Shown: one piece after another, positions 1 through 10,134 of the stretch
How positions within the stretch are numbered: position 1 is the first letter of the stretch
How the letters are laid out: every line of letters begins with the position of its first letter
NCBI GenBank assembly: GCA_031291325.1
Contig: JARLJG010000063.1
Coordinates: 40,758 to 104,757 of the forward strand
From: Burkholderiaceae bacterium
GTDB taxonomy: Bacteria > Pseudomonadota > Gammaproteobacteria > Burkholderiales > Burkholderiaceae_D
Direction: 5' to 3'
Length of the DNA stretch: 64,000 nucleotides
The notes under the pieces: generated by a model
Seen by the model: the letters and a program-made list of their open reading frames with translations, nothing else
Told to the model about the DNA's origin: nothing
The model's database searches: none
Position numbers and translations under genes: made by a program

Positions 1-1590
1 TCGCAGCCTCGGAACGTCTATCAGCGCCCGCCTGCGCCACGGCAAGAAAATCGACAAGAAAATCGACCGGAATATCGGCAGGAAGACCAGCGAGAACGAC
101 AATACGAACCCTCGTCCGAGACATACGTCCCTGACGAACCGCAGCCGGTCGTCAGCGTCTACGTCGATGCGCCGCTGGAACAGCCGGCTCCGGTTCTCGT
201 CGAGTGGGCGCCGCCGCCGATGCTGGTGGATACGCCGCCGCCGCGTCCTTCGGACGACGACGAGTGGACCGGAGGCTACTGGGTCTGGCAAGGCAATTGG
301 GTCTGGGCGCATGGGCGCTGGGCGCCGCCGCCGCGTCATGGCTATCGCTGGAATAATCCGTACTATGAACATCGCGGCGACGCGGTGGTGTTTGTCGATG
401 GATTCTGGGGCGCTCCCGACGTCCGCTTTGTCCCGCCTTCGCCGAGTATGCAAATTGCCTTTGCCGCGGTGGCGCTTGGCGTAACGGCTGGCCGGCGCCC
501 GGAAGGACCGTCCGGAGTCTTCGTGCCGGCGCCGCCTGGCTCGCACTACGGCTTGATCGTGCCGGCGCCGCTTGGCACGTCGCCGGCCGTGGTGGTCGGC
601 GCGCCGCCGATCATTCGGGGCGGCATGCACATTACCAATAACGTGCATACGACGAACACCACCAACGTGACGAATATTACCAATGTCACCATCGAGGCTC
701 CAGCGAACGCCACCGCTACCGGGCACGCGGTGAATGTCGCCGTTCCGGCACAAGCACACCTGGCCGCAGCGCAACATCCGGTAGTCAACGCTGCCGCCCC
801 CCAACCGGCATCAGCCAAACCGATTCCGGCCTACGCTGCGGGCCGCCCTCCGGTTGCACTGCCGCCGCCGCAGACGGTGCGTGCCGTAGTTCCGCCTTCG
901 TTATCGAATGCCCACCCATCGGCTGCAGCGCAAGCGCCGTCTGTGCCTGCCGGCGCACCCGCCCAGATGCATGCACAGCAAGTTGCTCCGGCGCCGCAGC
1001 AGGCGCCTGCGGCAGCGGCGGTTCATCCCGAGCACAATGCCGGCGGCCCGAATCGTCAGCAGCCGAACGCAGCGCAACCTGCTCCAACAGGGAGACATGA
1101 CACGGCTCCCTCATATCAGGAAAGACCTGCGCCTGCGTTCACAGGCGCAACCGCCCCGGCGCACGCCCAGCAAGCTGCTCCCGCATCGCATGCGGTCAAT
1201 GCGGCCCCGGCGCAACAGCATCAAGCTGCAGAAGCGGTGGCTCCCCCGGCGCACAATGCCGGCAGCCCGAATCATCCACAACCATACGCAGCGCAACCTG
1301 GGCCGATGGAAAGACATAGCCCGCCGCCGGCGGCAGAAGCCAAACCTGCGCATACCGAGCTGCGCCCTACAGTTCCGCCAGTGCAGGCGAGACCCGCGCA
1401 GGCAGAGAATCGCCCTGCGCCGCCGGAGGCAAGACCTGCGCCCGTCATGCGTGCGGAGCCTGCGCCGCAAAGGGGGATTGCGCCACCGCCCAGAGCCGCA
1501 GCGCCGATCAATCAGCCCGCGCCGCACGTCGCCCCGCAAGGGAAACCTGAGCCTAAGGAAGCCAATCCGAAAGAAAGAGAAAAGCAGTAA
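1..1590 (+). CDS. Proline-rich YXWGXW-repeat-like protein, 5' end missing
   Basis: The frame is open from the first base of the window, so the gene starts upstream; about 529 codons remain. The visible part begins with a Q/R/E-rich stretch, then a Trp/Tyr-rich block around residues 90-130 (motifs such as GYWVWQGNWVWAHGRW) typical of YXWGXW-repeat proteins that are usually exported and cell-surface associated. A short Asn/Thr-rich segment (NTTNVTNITNVT) follows, then about 300 residues of low-complexity Ala/Pro/Gln-rich sequence to the stop. Function is unknown. The low-complexity tail suggests an extended periplasmic or surface region. No signal peptide can be checked because the N-terminus is outside the window. 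It converges on the c-di-GMP regulator 9 bp away. The reading frame is well supported; the family assignment is moderate. Confidence 0.75.
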   Translation, partial: SQPRNVYQRPPAPRQENRQENRPEYRQEDQRERQYEPSSETYVPDEPQPVVSVYVDAPLEQPAPVLVEWAPPPMLVDTPPPRPSDDDEWTGGYWVWQGNWVWAHGRWAPPPRHGYRWNNPYYEHRGDAVVFVDGFWGAPDVRFVPPSPSMQIAFAAVALGVTAGRRPEGPSGVFVPAPPGSHYGLIVPAPLGTSPAVVVGAPPIIRGGMHITNNVHTTNTTNVTNITNVTIEAPANATATGHAVNVAVPAQAHLAAAQHPVVNAAAPQPASAKPIPAYAAGRPPVALPPPQTVRAVVPPSLSNAHPSAAAQAPSVPAGAPAQMHAQQVAPAPQQAPAAAAVHPEHNAGGPNRQQPNAAQPAPTGRHDTAPSYQERPAPAFTGATAPAHAQQAAPASHAVNAAPAQQHQAAEAVAPPAHNAGSPNHPQPYAAQPGPMERHSPPPAAEAKPAHTELRPTVPPVQARPAQAENRPAPPEARPAPVMRAEPAPQRGIAPPPRAAAPINQPAPHVAPQGKPEPKEANPKEREKQ

Positions 1591-1599
1591 GGACGCGCG

Positions 1600-3735
1600 T
1601 CAGCCGATGCTGGCAATTTCCATCAAGCGGTCGTTCTCATATTTCGCAAACGCCTCTTCGATGATCTTGCACAGCTCGGCCTGCTCCCAGGGCTTGTTCA
1701 GGAATTTGTAGACCGCGCCGAGGTTGATGGCGTCGGCGACGACGCCGACGTCGGCATGGCCGCTCAAGATGATGCGCACCGTGCGCGGATACATGCGCCG
1801 GATCCGGCTCAGAAATTCGATGCCGGTCATTTTCGGCATGCGTTGATCGCAGACGATCACGCCCACTTCGTTGGTGGCCAGCAAATCGAAGGCGTCCACC
1901 GCGCTGCGCGCGCGCAAGATGCGGCAGGCCTGAGCATTCAGCGAGCGCTCAATGGCGCTCAAGACTTTCGCTTCGTCGTCCACCAGCAATAGCGTGCGCA
2001 CAGTGTGCTTGCGGCCCAGTCTATCCATCGGCAGACTGCGTTGTTCAAGCAGCAGTTCGGCGCATTGTTCGTCCGATACGGCGGCGCTGAAGTAATTCCC
2101 CTGCATTTCATCGCATCCGCGATCGGCCAGCAGTGCCAATTGACTGCCGCTCTCGACGCCCTCGGCGGTCACTCTGAGATGCAGGCTATGCGCCATTGAA
2201 ATCACCGCATCGGAAATCGCCAGATCTTCGGGATTGCGCTCGATATCGCGCACAAAGCTTTGATGCAGCTTGATGGTATCCAGCGGAAATTGCTTGAGAA
2301 AGCTCAGATTCGTATAACCGGTGCCGAAATCGTCGACCACCAGCCGCACGCCCAAATTGCGCAAGGCAGTCAAGACGCGGATGGTCGAGTGCGGGTCTTG
2401 CATCGACAAAGTCTCCGATATCTCCAGCTCCAGGGATTGCGGGCTGACGCCGGTTTCCTGCAATACCGTCGTGACCAGATCGGTAAAATCGTTTTGCAGA
2501 AATTGCAGGCTGGAGATATTGACCGCAATCGGCAAGTCCGCCACCTTGCCCTGTTGCCATTCCTTTTGCTGCCGGCATGCAGCGCGCATCGCCCATAGCC
2601 CGATTTGCTGCATCAATCCGATCTCTTCGGCCAACGGGATGAAACGCAGCGGCGCCACCATACCCAGCGTCGGATGATTCCAGCGCAGCAGCGCCTCCAA
2701 GCCGACCACCTTGCCCGAGCGCAAATCGACCTTGGGTTGGTAATGCAACACGAATTCCCCGCGCTCCAACGCGCCGCGCAAGCTCTGTTCGAGGGCCACA
2801 CGTTCGTTGATGTGCGCTGTCAATTCGTCGGTAAAGAACTGAAAATTATTACGCCCCAACTCTTTGGCGCGATACATGGCCGCATCGGCGTTTTTCAACA
2901 AGGTTTCGACATCGAGCCCGTCCTGCGGGAAAAAGGAAAAACCGATGCTGCATGTGGTTCTGATTTCGCTGCCGTTGACGACAATCGGCTCGGCGATACT
3001 GTGCAAAATGCGTTGCATCGCGTTCACGGTGATATCTTCGTTGGCCTGGTCGTACAAGACGACGACAAATTCGTCGCCTCCCAGACGCGCAACCGTGTCC
3101 GAATCGCGCACGCACAAGGGTAGCCGGCGCGCCACTTCGACCAACACCTGGTCGCCGACTTCGTGTCCAAGGCTGTCGTTGATGAATTTAAACTTATCCA
3201 AATCGATATAGGCCACCGCCACCCGCCGCTCGTAGCGTTCGGCATGCTTGACCGCTTGCTGCAACCGGTCGATCAGCAGATTGCGATTCGGCAAGCCGGT
3301 CAACGCATCGTGCCCGGCGCGAAAACCGAGCAAATCGTATACATGCTTTTGCTTCAGATGGAATTGGATGCGCACCAGCATTTCGTCGAACGCATAGGGT
3401 TTGGTCAGGTAATCGACGCATCCCAGCTCGAACGCCGCCACCTTGCTGGCGGTGTCGTTGGCCGCAGAAACATACACGATGGGAATCTCGGCGTTGCGTG
3501 GCGTCGCTTTCAGGCTTTGGCAAATCGCGAAACCGTCGGCGTCTGGCTGGCCGATGTCGAACACAATCAAATCGGGAGCGTGCAGTTCAATTTCGCGCAA
3601 CGCTTGCGCACCGTCGGCGACAACCCACACCGTATAACCCTGCCCGGCAAGCATGCCGGACAAAGCTTCCGCACTCGAAGACGAATCGTCAACGATCAGG
3701 ATTGCGTCAATCTTGACATCGACTAGTTCACCCAT
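1600..3735 (-). CDS. REC-GGDEF-EAL-REC c-di-GMP signalling protein
   Basis: A cytoplasmic response regulator of 711 residues predicted to make and/or break cyclic di-GMP. Domain order: receiver (about 8-125, phospho-Asp in VFDIGQPD), GGDEF diguanylate cyclase (about 150-310, intact GGDEF with an RDSD inhibitory I-site five residues before it), EAL phosphodiesterase (about 325-575, with EALLRW, NISS, ELEISE, DDFGTGYTNLSF and TAEGVE present), then a second receiver (about 590-700, VCDQRMPKMTG). A terminal receiver after an EAL domain is uncommon. The start is set at the ATG preceded by GAGGTG; the frame extends 75 codons further upstream without receiver-like sequence. No partner histidine kinase gene is adjacent. 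Catalytic motifs of both enzymatic domains look intact, so bifunctionality is possible but unproven. Confidence 0.9.
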   Translation of the reverse strand: MGELVDVKIDAILIVDDSSSSAEALSGMLAGQGYTVWVVADGAQALREIELHAPDLIVFDIGQPDADGFAICQSLKATPRNAEIPIVYVSAANDTASKVAAFELGCVDYLTKPYAFDEMLVRIQFHLKQKHVYDLLGFRAGHDALTGLPNRNLLIDRLQQAVKHAERYERRVAVAYIDLDKFKFINDSLGHEVGDQVLVEVARRLPLCVRDSDTVARLGGDEFVVVLYDQANEDITVNAMQRILHSIAEPIVVNGSEIRTTCSIGFSFFPQDGLDVETLLKNADAAMYRAKELGRNNFQFFTDELTAHINERVALEQSLRGALERGEFVLHYQPKVDLRSGKVVGLEALLRWNHPTLGMVAPLRFIPLAEEIGLMQQIGLWAMRAACRQQKEWQQGKVADLPIAVNISSLQFLQNDFTDLVTTVLQETGVSPQSLELEISETLSMQDPHSTIRVLTALRNLGVRLVVDDFGTGYTNLSFLKQFPLDTIKLHQSFVRDIERNPEDLAISDAVISMAHSLHLRVTAEGVESGSQLALLADRGCDEMQGNYFSAAVSDEQCAELLLEQRSLPMDRLGRKHTVRTLLLVDDEAKVLSAIERSLNAQACRILRARSAVDAFDLLATNEVGVIVCDQRMPKMTGIEFLSRIRRMYPRTVRIILSGHADVGVVADAINLGAVYKFLNKPWEQAELCKIIEEAFAKYENDRLMEIASIG

Positions 3736-4028
3736 CGGTTCACCTCGACGCATCAACAACCGAATGCAGTCCCCAACGCGGCGCTGGAAAAAACCAACGC
3801 GCACTTGCCCTCGGTTAATAGCTTGCCCCACGATAATACTGCGATTGTGGTCCGCACTCCATAAAAAATTGCAAACCGCCGAATACCGAGAATCGTAGAA
3901 AGATAAGCAACAAAATAACCAAATGATTGGTGGCATTGCAAGAAGAATTGACGAACGCACAAGACACTGTGCAATCGCTGTCGAATATCGGGCAAGACAA
4001 GGTAAAATAGCCGGTAGATACCACCTTT

Positions 4029-4250
4029 ATGACCAAGAAGATCATGATCCTCCCGCCGAAATTCCAGACCTACGAATCCGAAGCCAGTCAATTCATCAAT
4101 CAATTGAAGAAACAGAATCCGAAGCTTGAAGAATCGCAACGCGCCGGTCGCGCGCTGCTGTGGGACAAGGAACCGATCGATCTCGATTTGAAGCGCCGCG
4201 CCGACGAATCGCGCGTGAAACAGCAGCCCTACGTCTATCACAGCAAGTAA
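4029..4250 (+). CDS. DUF3460 family small protein
   Basis: A 73-residue charged protein with no membrane segment or signal peptide, rich in Lys, Glu and Arg (QLKKQNPKLEESQRAGRALLW). It matches the small DUF3460 family of Betaproteobacteria, which has no known function. It sits 10 bp upstream of scpA on the same strand, so the two are probably co-transcribed. The 293 bp upstream hold no other gene; a TAAAAT hexamer lies about 25 bp before the start, but no good -35 box was found. Family recognition is by memory of composition and position beside scpA. Confidence 0.75.
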   Translation: MTKKIMILPPKFQTYESEASQFINQLKKQNPKLEESQRAGRALLWDKEPIDLDLKRRADESRVKQQPYVYHSK

Positions 4251-4260
4251 TCCGCTTGCA

Positions 4261-5139
4261 ATGAGCAATGCGCAGGACGCGCTGCTGGCGCAATTGCCAT
4301 CCAGCGCCCCCGACCTGGTTCTCGAAGGCCAGCCCGATTCAACGCCGAACGTGATCGACGGCGTCGCTTTCGCGCGCCTGTACGGCGAACCGCTGTTCCG
4401 CCTGCCGAACGACTTGTACATTCCGCCGGACGCGCTGGAAGTTTTTCTGGAAGCGTTTGAAGGCCCGCTGGACTTGTTGCTGTATCTGATCCGCAAGCAG
4501 AATTTCAATATTCTCGACATCCCGATGGCCCAGGTGACGCTGCAATACCTGGAGTATGTCGACCAAATCCGCGCCAACAACCTGGAATTGGCAGGCGAAT
4601 ACCTGCTGATGGCGGCCATGCTGATCGAAATCAAGTCGCGCATGCTGTTGCCGGTCAGGAAGGCCGAAGCCGGCGAAGAAGCGCACGACCCGCGCGCAGA
4701 ACTGGTGCGCCGCCTCCTCGAATACGAACAGATCAAGCTGGCCGCGCAACAGCTCGACGCGCTGCCGCAGATTGGCCGCGACTACGTGCGCGCGCAAATC
4801 TACATCGAACAAAGCCTGGTGCCGCGCTGGCCGGAAGTCAACGCGATCGACTTGCAGGAAGCCTGGGCCGACGTCTTGAAGCGCGCCAAACTGACCGCGC
4901 ACCACACCATCAGCCGCGAAGAGTTATCGGTGCGCGAGCACATGACCGGCATCCTGCGCCGCTTGCAATCGGCCAAGTTCGTCGAATTCGCCGACCTGTT
5001 CGACCCGGCGCGCGGCGTGCCGGTGCTGGTGGTCAATTTCATCGCGCTGCTGGAGTTGGCCAAGGAAACGCTGATCGAAATCACGCAGGCCGAAGCGTTC
5101 GCGCCGATCTACGTGCGCCTGGCCTATGCGCCGACCTGA
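4261..5139 (+). CDS. scpA: Segregation and condensation protein A
   Basis: ScpA is the kleisin subunit that, with ScpB, bridges the heads of the SMC ATPase in the bacterial condensin complex, helping to compact and segregate chromosomes. The 292-residue protein carries the hallmark N-terminal block at about residues 55-125 (FEGPLDLLLYLIRKQNFNI, then EYLLMAAMLIEIKSRMLLP), and the C-terminal winged-helix region expected to bind SMC. About 50 extra N-terminal residues precede the conserved domain, as is usual in Burkholderiales. No clear Shine-Dalgarno is visible, so translation may be coupled to the DUF3460 gene 10 bp upstream. scpB and smc are not in this window. Confidence 0.95.
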   Translation: MSNAQDALLAQLPSSAPDLVLEGQPDSTPNVIDGVAFARLYGEPLFRLPNDLYIPPDALEVFLEAFEGPLDLLLYLIRKQNFNILDIPMAQVTLQYLEYVDQIRANNLELAGEYLLMAAMLIEIKSRMLLPVRKAEAGEEAHDPRAELVRRLLEYEQIKLAAQQLDALPQIGRDYVRAQIYIEQSLVPRWPEVNAIDLQEAWADVLKRAKLTAHHTISREELSVREHMTGILRRLQSAKFVEFADLFDPARGVPVLVVNFIALLELAKETLIEITQAEAFAPIYVRLAYAPT

Positions 5140-5167
5140 GAGCCGGTATGAATGAAAACCGAGATAA

Positions 5168-6127
<960 letters not shown>

Positions 6128-6212
6128 TTTACTTGCTCCAATTGCCGAACCACGGCGCGTAACGGACGGAGAATCTTCGCCGGCGCCGCAGATAGCTCCA
6201 AGGAAAGCGGAC

Positions 6213-6956
6213 ATGATTATCATCCTGTTTATCATCCTCATCACGATCGGTCTGGCACTGTGGTTCTGGCTGGCCTCGCGCATCTCGCAGGTCAGCAATA
6301 CCGGCGCCCTGCTTGGCATGTTCCTGATCGTCCCCGCCTTTTACTGGACTTACAAGCTGTGGAACAACCCCCGCGCGAATCTGAAAACCCCGGCCATCGC
6401 GAACCTGATCGTCAACCTGATCGGCCTCCCCGCAATGTTTCTCTTCAGCACCCACTACGCGACCAGCCAGATCGCCGAAGCGTCGATCGCGAAAGACAAT
6501 CCGCAAATGACGCACTGGTGCCAGGAGCAAAACGACGCGGTATACGATCCTGTGTTGAAACTATGCGTCGAACCGACCAAGGCCGACGTGCAAGCGCAAG
6601 AGCAGCGCGACAACTTGATGGGCCAATTGGAGCAGCACTTGCATCGGCATGGCGTGGCGGGCGAACTCGACCGTAGCGTCACGCCTGAAATTACCGCATT
6701 GAAGAATCTGCCGGACGTGGTCGATGCAGCAAGCTACCAATTCTCCCAGTCCGGCACCGCACAGCACCCGCCGCTGATGCTGCTTTGCCTGTCCGAAGTG
6801 GCCTGCAACCACATGGCCAACAAACAGAAAAAGGATGGCAGTCCGAATATCGCCGTCGGCAAAGGCAAGTTGATGCTTTGGTTTGCGCCTGACGCTGTCG
6901 ACAACATGCTCCTGAAAAAAATCAAGGCGGCGGTGGCGACCTTCAAGCCGACTTGA
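6213..6956 (+). CDS. Membrane protein of unknown function
   Basis: A 247-residue protein with three hydrophobic segments in the first 90 residues (about 2-20, 28-46 and 63-80), followed by a hydrophilic domain of about 160 residues with paired cysteines near 110 and 125 (HWCQEQND, LKLCVEP) and later near 192 and 198 (LLCLSEVACN). This cysteine pattern suggests disulfides in a periplasmic domain, but that is inference. A good ribosome site (AGGAAAGCGG) precedes the ATG. It is not recognised as a named family. It follows panC by 85 bp on the same strand and could be read from the same transcript. Confidence 0.7.
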   Translation: MIIILFIILITIGLALWFWLASRISQVSNTGALLGMFLIVPAFYWTYKLWNNPRANLKTPAIANLIVNLIGLPAMFLFSTHYATSQIAEASIAKDNPQMTHWCQEQNDAVYDPVLKLCVEPTKADVQAQEQRDNLMGQLEQHLHRHGVAGELDRSVTPEITALKNLPDVVDAASYQFSQSGTAQHPPLMLLCLSEVACNHMANKQKKDGSPNIAVGKGKLMLWFAPDAVDNMLLKKIKAAVATFKPT

Positions 6957-7238
6957 AGCACATATTGCAGCGCATCAATCGTGGGACCGCTGCCGCCCAA
7001 AAATAATGCGCTGCCGAGCCTGAGTAAGTGCTGCGTAAGTTCACCAATCTATACTCAAACAATAAAAACATCGGCTATAGCCACCATGCGCAGGCGCGGC
7101 ATCGTCTGTCGGAGAACAATTGGCCACGGACTGACAAGGCTCTTGTATCTCTGGCGCTCGCTCGGTCAGAAAGCACAGCGCTTGATGTGCGTCGCACATC
7201 CGATACCGGCCCCACCCGCCATAATACGAGGAGACAAC

Positions 7239-8387
7239 ATGCACCATTCCTATTTCGCCAGAGCGCTATTTGCCATCGGATTTGCATTGAGCTTGTGCGC
7301 CGCCAGCGCGCACGCCGAAACCGGCGTCACCGAGAACAGCATCAAGATCGGCATGTCCGGCCCGTTCTCCGGCGCGAACGGCGCCTACGGCACTGAAATG
7401 CGCACCGTGATCGAGCAAGTCTTCAATCAGACCAATGCCGCCGGCGGCATCAATGGCCGCAAGCTGGAGCTGGTAGCGCTCGACGACGGCTACGAAACCG
7501 AGCGCGCGGTCGCCAACACCACCAAGCTGTTGCAGGAACAAAAGGTATTCGCGTTGACCGGCTACTACGGCTCCTCGACCACCACCGCGTCGATGCAGGT
7601 TTTTTCCGCCGCCAAGACGCCCTTGATCGGCACCATCAGCGGCGCCGACAGCCTGCGCAATCCGGTCAATCGCTACATGTTCAATGTGCGCGCCAGCTAC
7701 GCCGACGAAACCGAAGCGATCGTCAAGCAACTGGTATCGATCGACATGAAAAATGTCGGCGTGTTCTATCAAAACGACGGCTTCGGCAAATCCGGGCTGG
7801 ATGGCGTCACTGCCGCGCTGAAGAAATACAACATCACGCCCAGCGTGGTGGCGACGGTCGAGCGCAACTCCATCGACGTCGACAAGGCAGTCGCCGCCTT
7901 CGCCAAGGCGCGCCCGCAAGCCATCGTGATGGTTACCTTGTACAAGCCGACCACCGCCTTCGTGCGCAAGTTGCACGAGGCTGACGTGCATCCATTCCTG
8001 GCGACACTATCGCCGGTCGGCGCCGACACGCTCGCCACCGAATTGGGCGACAGCGCGCGCGGCATCCTGATATCCCAAGTCATGCCCTACCCGTGGGACG
8101 ACACCAAACCGATCATCAGGGATTATCTACGCCTGATCAAAAAATTCGACAAGAACGCGAAGCCGTCTTACTACGGCATCGAAGCCTACGTCAATGCCAT
8201 CGTGCTGATCGAAGCAATCAAATCGGCAGGGCGCGAACCGACCCGGGAAAAGCTGGTCGATGCGCTGGAAAACATGCGCGACCTCAACCTCGGCGGCTAC
8301 CAAGTCAGCTTTTCGGCAGCCAACCATAGCGGGTCGAAGCTGGTCGAAATTACGGTGTTGGGAAGCAAGGGAAAGGTGTTGCGGTAG
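7239..8387 (+). CDS. LivK-type ABC transporter substrate-binding protein
   Basis: A periplasmic binding protein of the leucine/isoleucine/valine family (382 residues) that would deliver branched-chain amino acids or related amides to an ABC permease. It begins with a signal peptide (positively charged end, hydrophobic core, cleavage after SAHA near residue 26), followed by the typical start of the mature protein (NSIKIGMSGPFSGANGAYG) and the family motif NAAGGINGRKLELVALDDGYE. The start is the ATG behind CGAGGAG; the frame runs further upstream without signal-peptide character. No permease or ATPase genes are adjacent, so this is an orphan component that probably uses a Liv permease encoded elsewhere, possibly the set at 39.9-43.2 kb. 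The true ligand is unknown. Confidence 0.9.
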   Translation: MHHSYFARALFAIGFALSLCAASAHAETGVTENSIKIGMSGPFSGANGAYGTEMRTVIEQVFNQTNAAGGINGRKLELVALDDGYETERAVANTTKLLQEQKVFALTGYYGSSTTTASMQVFSAAKTPLIGTISGADSLRNPVNRYMFNVRASYADETEAIVKQLVSIDMKNVGVFYQNDGFGKSGLDGVTAALKKYNITPSVVATVERNSIDVDKAVAAFAKARPQAIVMVTLYKPTTAFVRKLHEADVHPFLATLSPVGADTLATELGDSARGILISQVMPYPWDDTKPIIRDYLRLIKKFDKNAKPSYYGIEAYVNAIVLIEAIKSAGREPTREKLVDALENMRDLNLGGYQVSFSAANHSGSKLVEITVLGSKGKVLR

Positions 8388-8538
8388 CGGGTGCCACCCA
8401 GTCCGTCAATTGGCATCTGGTGAGTTACTTTGCAGATAAATATCAACTAATAGGTGATACAGCGGGCGTTAAGGTGGTCGGCTTGCCAGCTTGATATTGA
8501 AACGACAATGTTCGTTAATCGGATTCGTCTTATGGGTC

Positions 8539-9414
8539 TTATGGCCTAGGTAGATCATTTAATCTAACGCGTTCAACAATCATACGCGCTGCCTGAATCG
8601 GTGAAAAATCTTTCAAATCAACATATCCATCGATCTTAAATGATCCGGAAATTTGAGCATCGTCGAAGCGCATGAACATAATTGCATGGTCGCTCTTGTT
8701 CATAATTATTGTTCGAATAGCACGCCACTCCAAGCCACACCATTGCTTGGTTTCATAATCCGCAGATAAAAACACAACGACCAAATCTGAATTGTTCAAA
8801 TATATCTTCTGCAACAACGTATCGAGATTTGGACGGGCAAGTTGAGCGGTGAAATCCCTATCGTAAAATACGGCACCGGCTCCAAGTCGCTTTTTCAATT
8901 CCTCAGCAATTTCTGCAATGTATTCGCGTCGTTCCCCAGGAAACGAGAGCGCAACTTTGAAATTAATTTCTTCCACTCGCCCTGGTTGCCCGCCTTGATT
9001 TACAAATGTTTCGTTAGCCAGTCCAGCAGCAGCAAGAATGCCAAACAGGTCTTCGTCCTTGACTGCCCAATGAGTGCGATTTAGTTCCCAATCCCCAATA
9101 TCGAGCTGAATCAGAAGGTCTGATTTTGCGGAAAATTTAAATGGCGGAATGTCGTTCTCGAATTCATACTCGACAAGCAGCGTTTGACCACGCTCCTTAA
9201 TTCGGCGGACGTAACCCACACGAACGTATTCTTCGGTGCCTTCGTAGGCGAATAGCGCAGGAAATGACTTTAGTTCTTCTATTACGGCGGGGGTGAATGT
9301 CTTGAAATGTTCGCGTAGCGTTTCAACGGTGTATTCGCCGAATCTATGACGGTCGTACTCATAAGCAGGAACGTCCCAAGCGCCTAGTTTCGATGTAATC
9401 AGAAGGTTATACAT
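8539..9414 (-). CDS. TIR-domain protein with unknown N-terminal domain
   Basis: A 291-residue protein with two parts. Residues 1-130 form a domain I do not recognise (LLITSKLGAWDVP at the start; LDIGDWELNRTHWAVKDEDLF near 104-124). Residues about 152-285 form a TIR domain: first strand FKVALSFPGERREYI, then VFYDRDF, SDLVVVFLSADY, and WCGLEWRAI in which Glu229 occupies the position of the catalytic glutamate of NAD-cleaving TIR enzymes. Bacterial TIR proteins commonly act in anti-phage defence by degrading NAD+ or by making cyclic ADP-ribose signals; that role here is inference. The gene is AT-richer than neighbouring core genes and lies with two further accessory genes between a LivK gene and rarA. 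It is separated by about 300 bp from the other two and may have its own promoter. Confidence 0.85.
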   Translation of the reverse strand: MYNLLITSKLGAWDVPAYEYDRHRFGEYTVETLREHFKTFTPAVIEELKSFPALFAYEGTEEYVRVGYVRRIKERGQTLLVEYEFENDIPPFKFSAKSDLLIQLDIGDWELNRTHWAVKDEDLFGILAAAGLANETFVNQGGQPGRVEEINFKVALSFPGERREYIAEIAEELKKRLGAGAVFYDRDFTAQLARPNLDTLLQKIYLNNSDLVVVFLSADYETKQWCGLEWRAIRTIIMNKSDHAIMFMRFDDAQISGSFKIDGYVDLKDFSPIQAARMIVERVRLNDLPRP

Positions 9415-9687
9415 ATTCGATTTCTTTCAGCGGTATGGCCGAGGACGAGACTGTCAATGTTCCACATAATGCTAGGGTAAATCCAACACCACAATTTGGA
9501 AAGCCGAATCGATAAACTGTATTACTCAAACCTGAAACTTTTTTTCATCCCAACTGTTGGAACATTTCCATCAAATAAAATTGTATTACCCTCACTCTTA
9601 AGTGTTAATGCATACCCAAGGTAGAAGATTGGAAAGTGCATCATATGTGCCAGCGTCTGAAGCTGACACATCCGAAACGGATTAAAG

Positions 9688-9710
9688 AAAAGCACCCAAT
9701 TGTGCGCTTT
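9688..9710 (-). terminator. Weak hairpin with T-run after the membrane-protein gene
   Basis: Immediately after the stop codon at 9712 the minus strand reads an A-rich arm, a short GCAC/GTGC stem with a one-base bulge, and a run of T residues. It would end the two-gene TIR/membrane-protein transcript. The stem is short, so confidence is low. Confidence 0.35.
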
Positions 9711-9711
9711 T

Positions 9712-10125
9712 TTATGCATGAATTAAATTCAAAATTTTCCACATAAAAACCACTATCAAAAAAATCATAACTCCGTAAAACGGTAGCAATGTTTTTGAAA
9801 TGGCGACTGTCAGAAAACAGTCAACTTCTTTTCTGTATACGGTTGCATTCATGGTGAATAAGTCGCTCTTTACTGTGCCATCTGCAACCTTCTCGTACAA
9901 TTTTCTATACATTTTTTCTTGATGCAGAAAAAATGTGTCCATCCACCAAAAAATGAATAGTGGAATAAATGCTAGATAAGCGAAATTTGTATTCGCCTTA
10001 TCGGCCGACAAAGCAAAGATTGCAGCAATTAAAGCAACAACCCATCCTTTGATTAAGAATGAGTTATTCCCCATTCTATTGATAACACCCTGGACGAATC
10101 CAAGATGTGCAATTTTTTCATCCAT
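9712..10125 (-). CDS. Small three-helix membrane protein paired with a TIR gene
   Basis: A 137-residue AT-rich gene product with two closely spaced hydrophobic helices near the N-terminus (about residues 26-41 and 47-67, GWVVALIAAIFALSA and AYLAFIPLFIFWWMD), a charged middle region (QEKMYRKLYEKV) and a third helix near the C-terminus (about 112-132). The layout recalls small 2TM effectors, such as SLATT proteins, that accompany nucleotide-signalling defence genes, but no catalytic motif is visible. The start is set at the second in-frame ATG: the sequence GAGGA ends right against the first ATG (10131) but is six bases from this one. The gene follows the second TIR gene, whose stop overlaps this Shine-Dalgarno, so the two are translationally coupled. 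Role as membrane-damaging effector is inference. Confidence 0.75.
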   Translation of the reverse strand: MDEKIAHLGFVQGVINRMGNNSFLIKGWVVALIAAIFALSADKANTNFAYLAFIPLFIFWWMDTFFLHQEKMYRKLYEKVADGTVKSDLFTMNATVYRKEVDCFLTVAISKTLLPFYGVMIFLIVVFMWKILNLIHA

Positions 10126-10134
10126 TTTCATTCC

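Noticed and set aside
167..484. Arg-rich frame inside the first gene
   Set aside because: Alternate-frame translation of GC-rich coding sequence.
9522..9719. 65-codon frame in the TIR island gap
   Set aside because: Starts across the probable terminator of the membrane-protein gene, has no Shine-Dalgarno and no recognisable feature; the gap is more likely regulatory.
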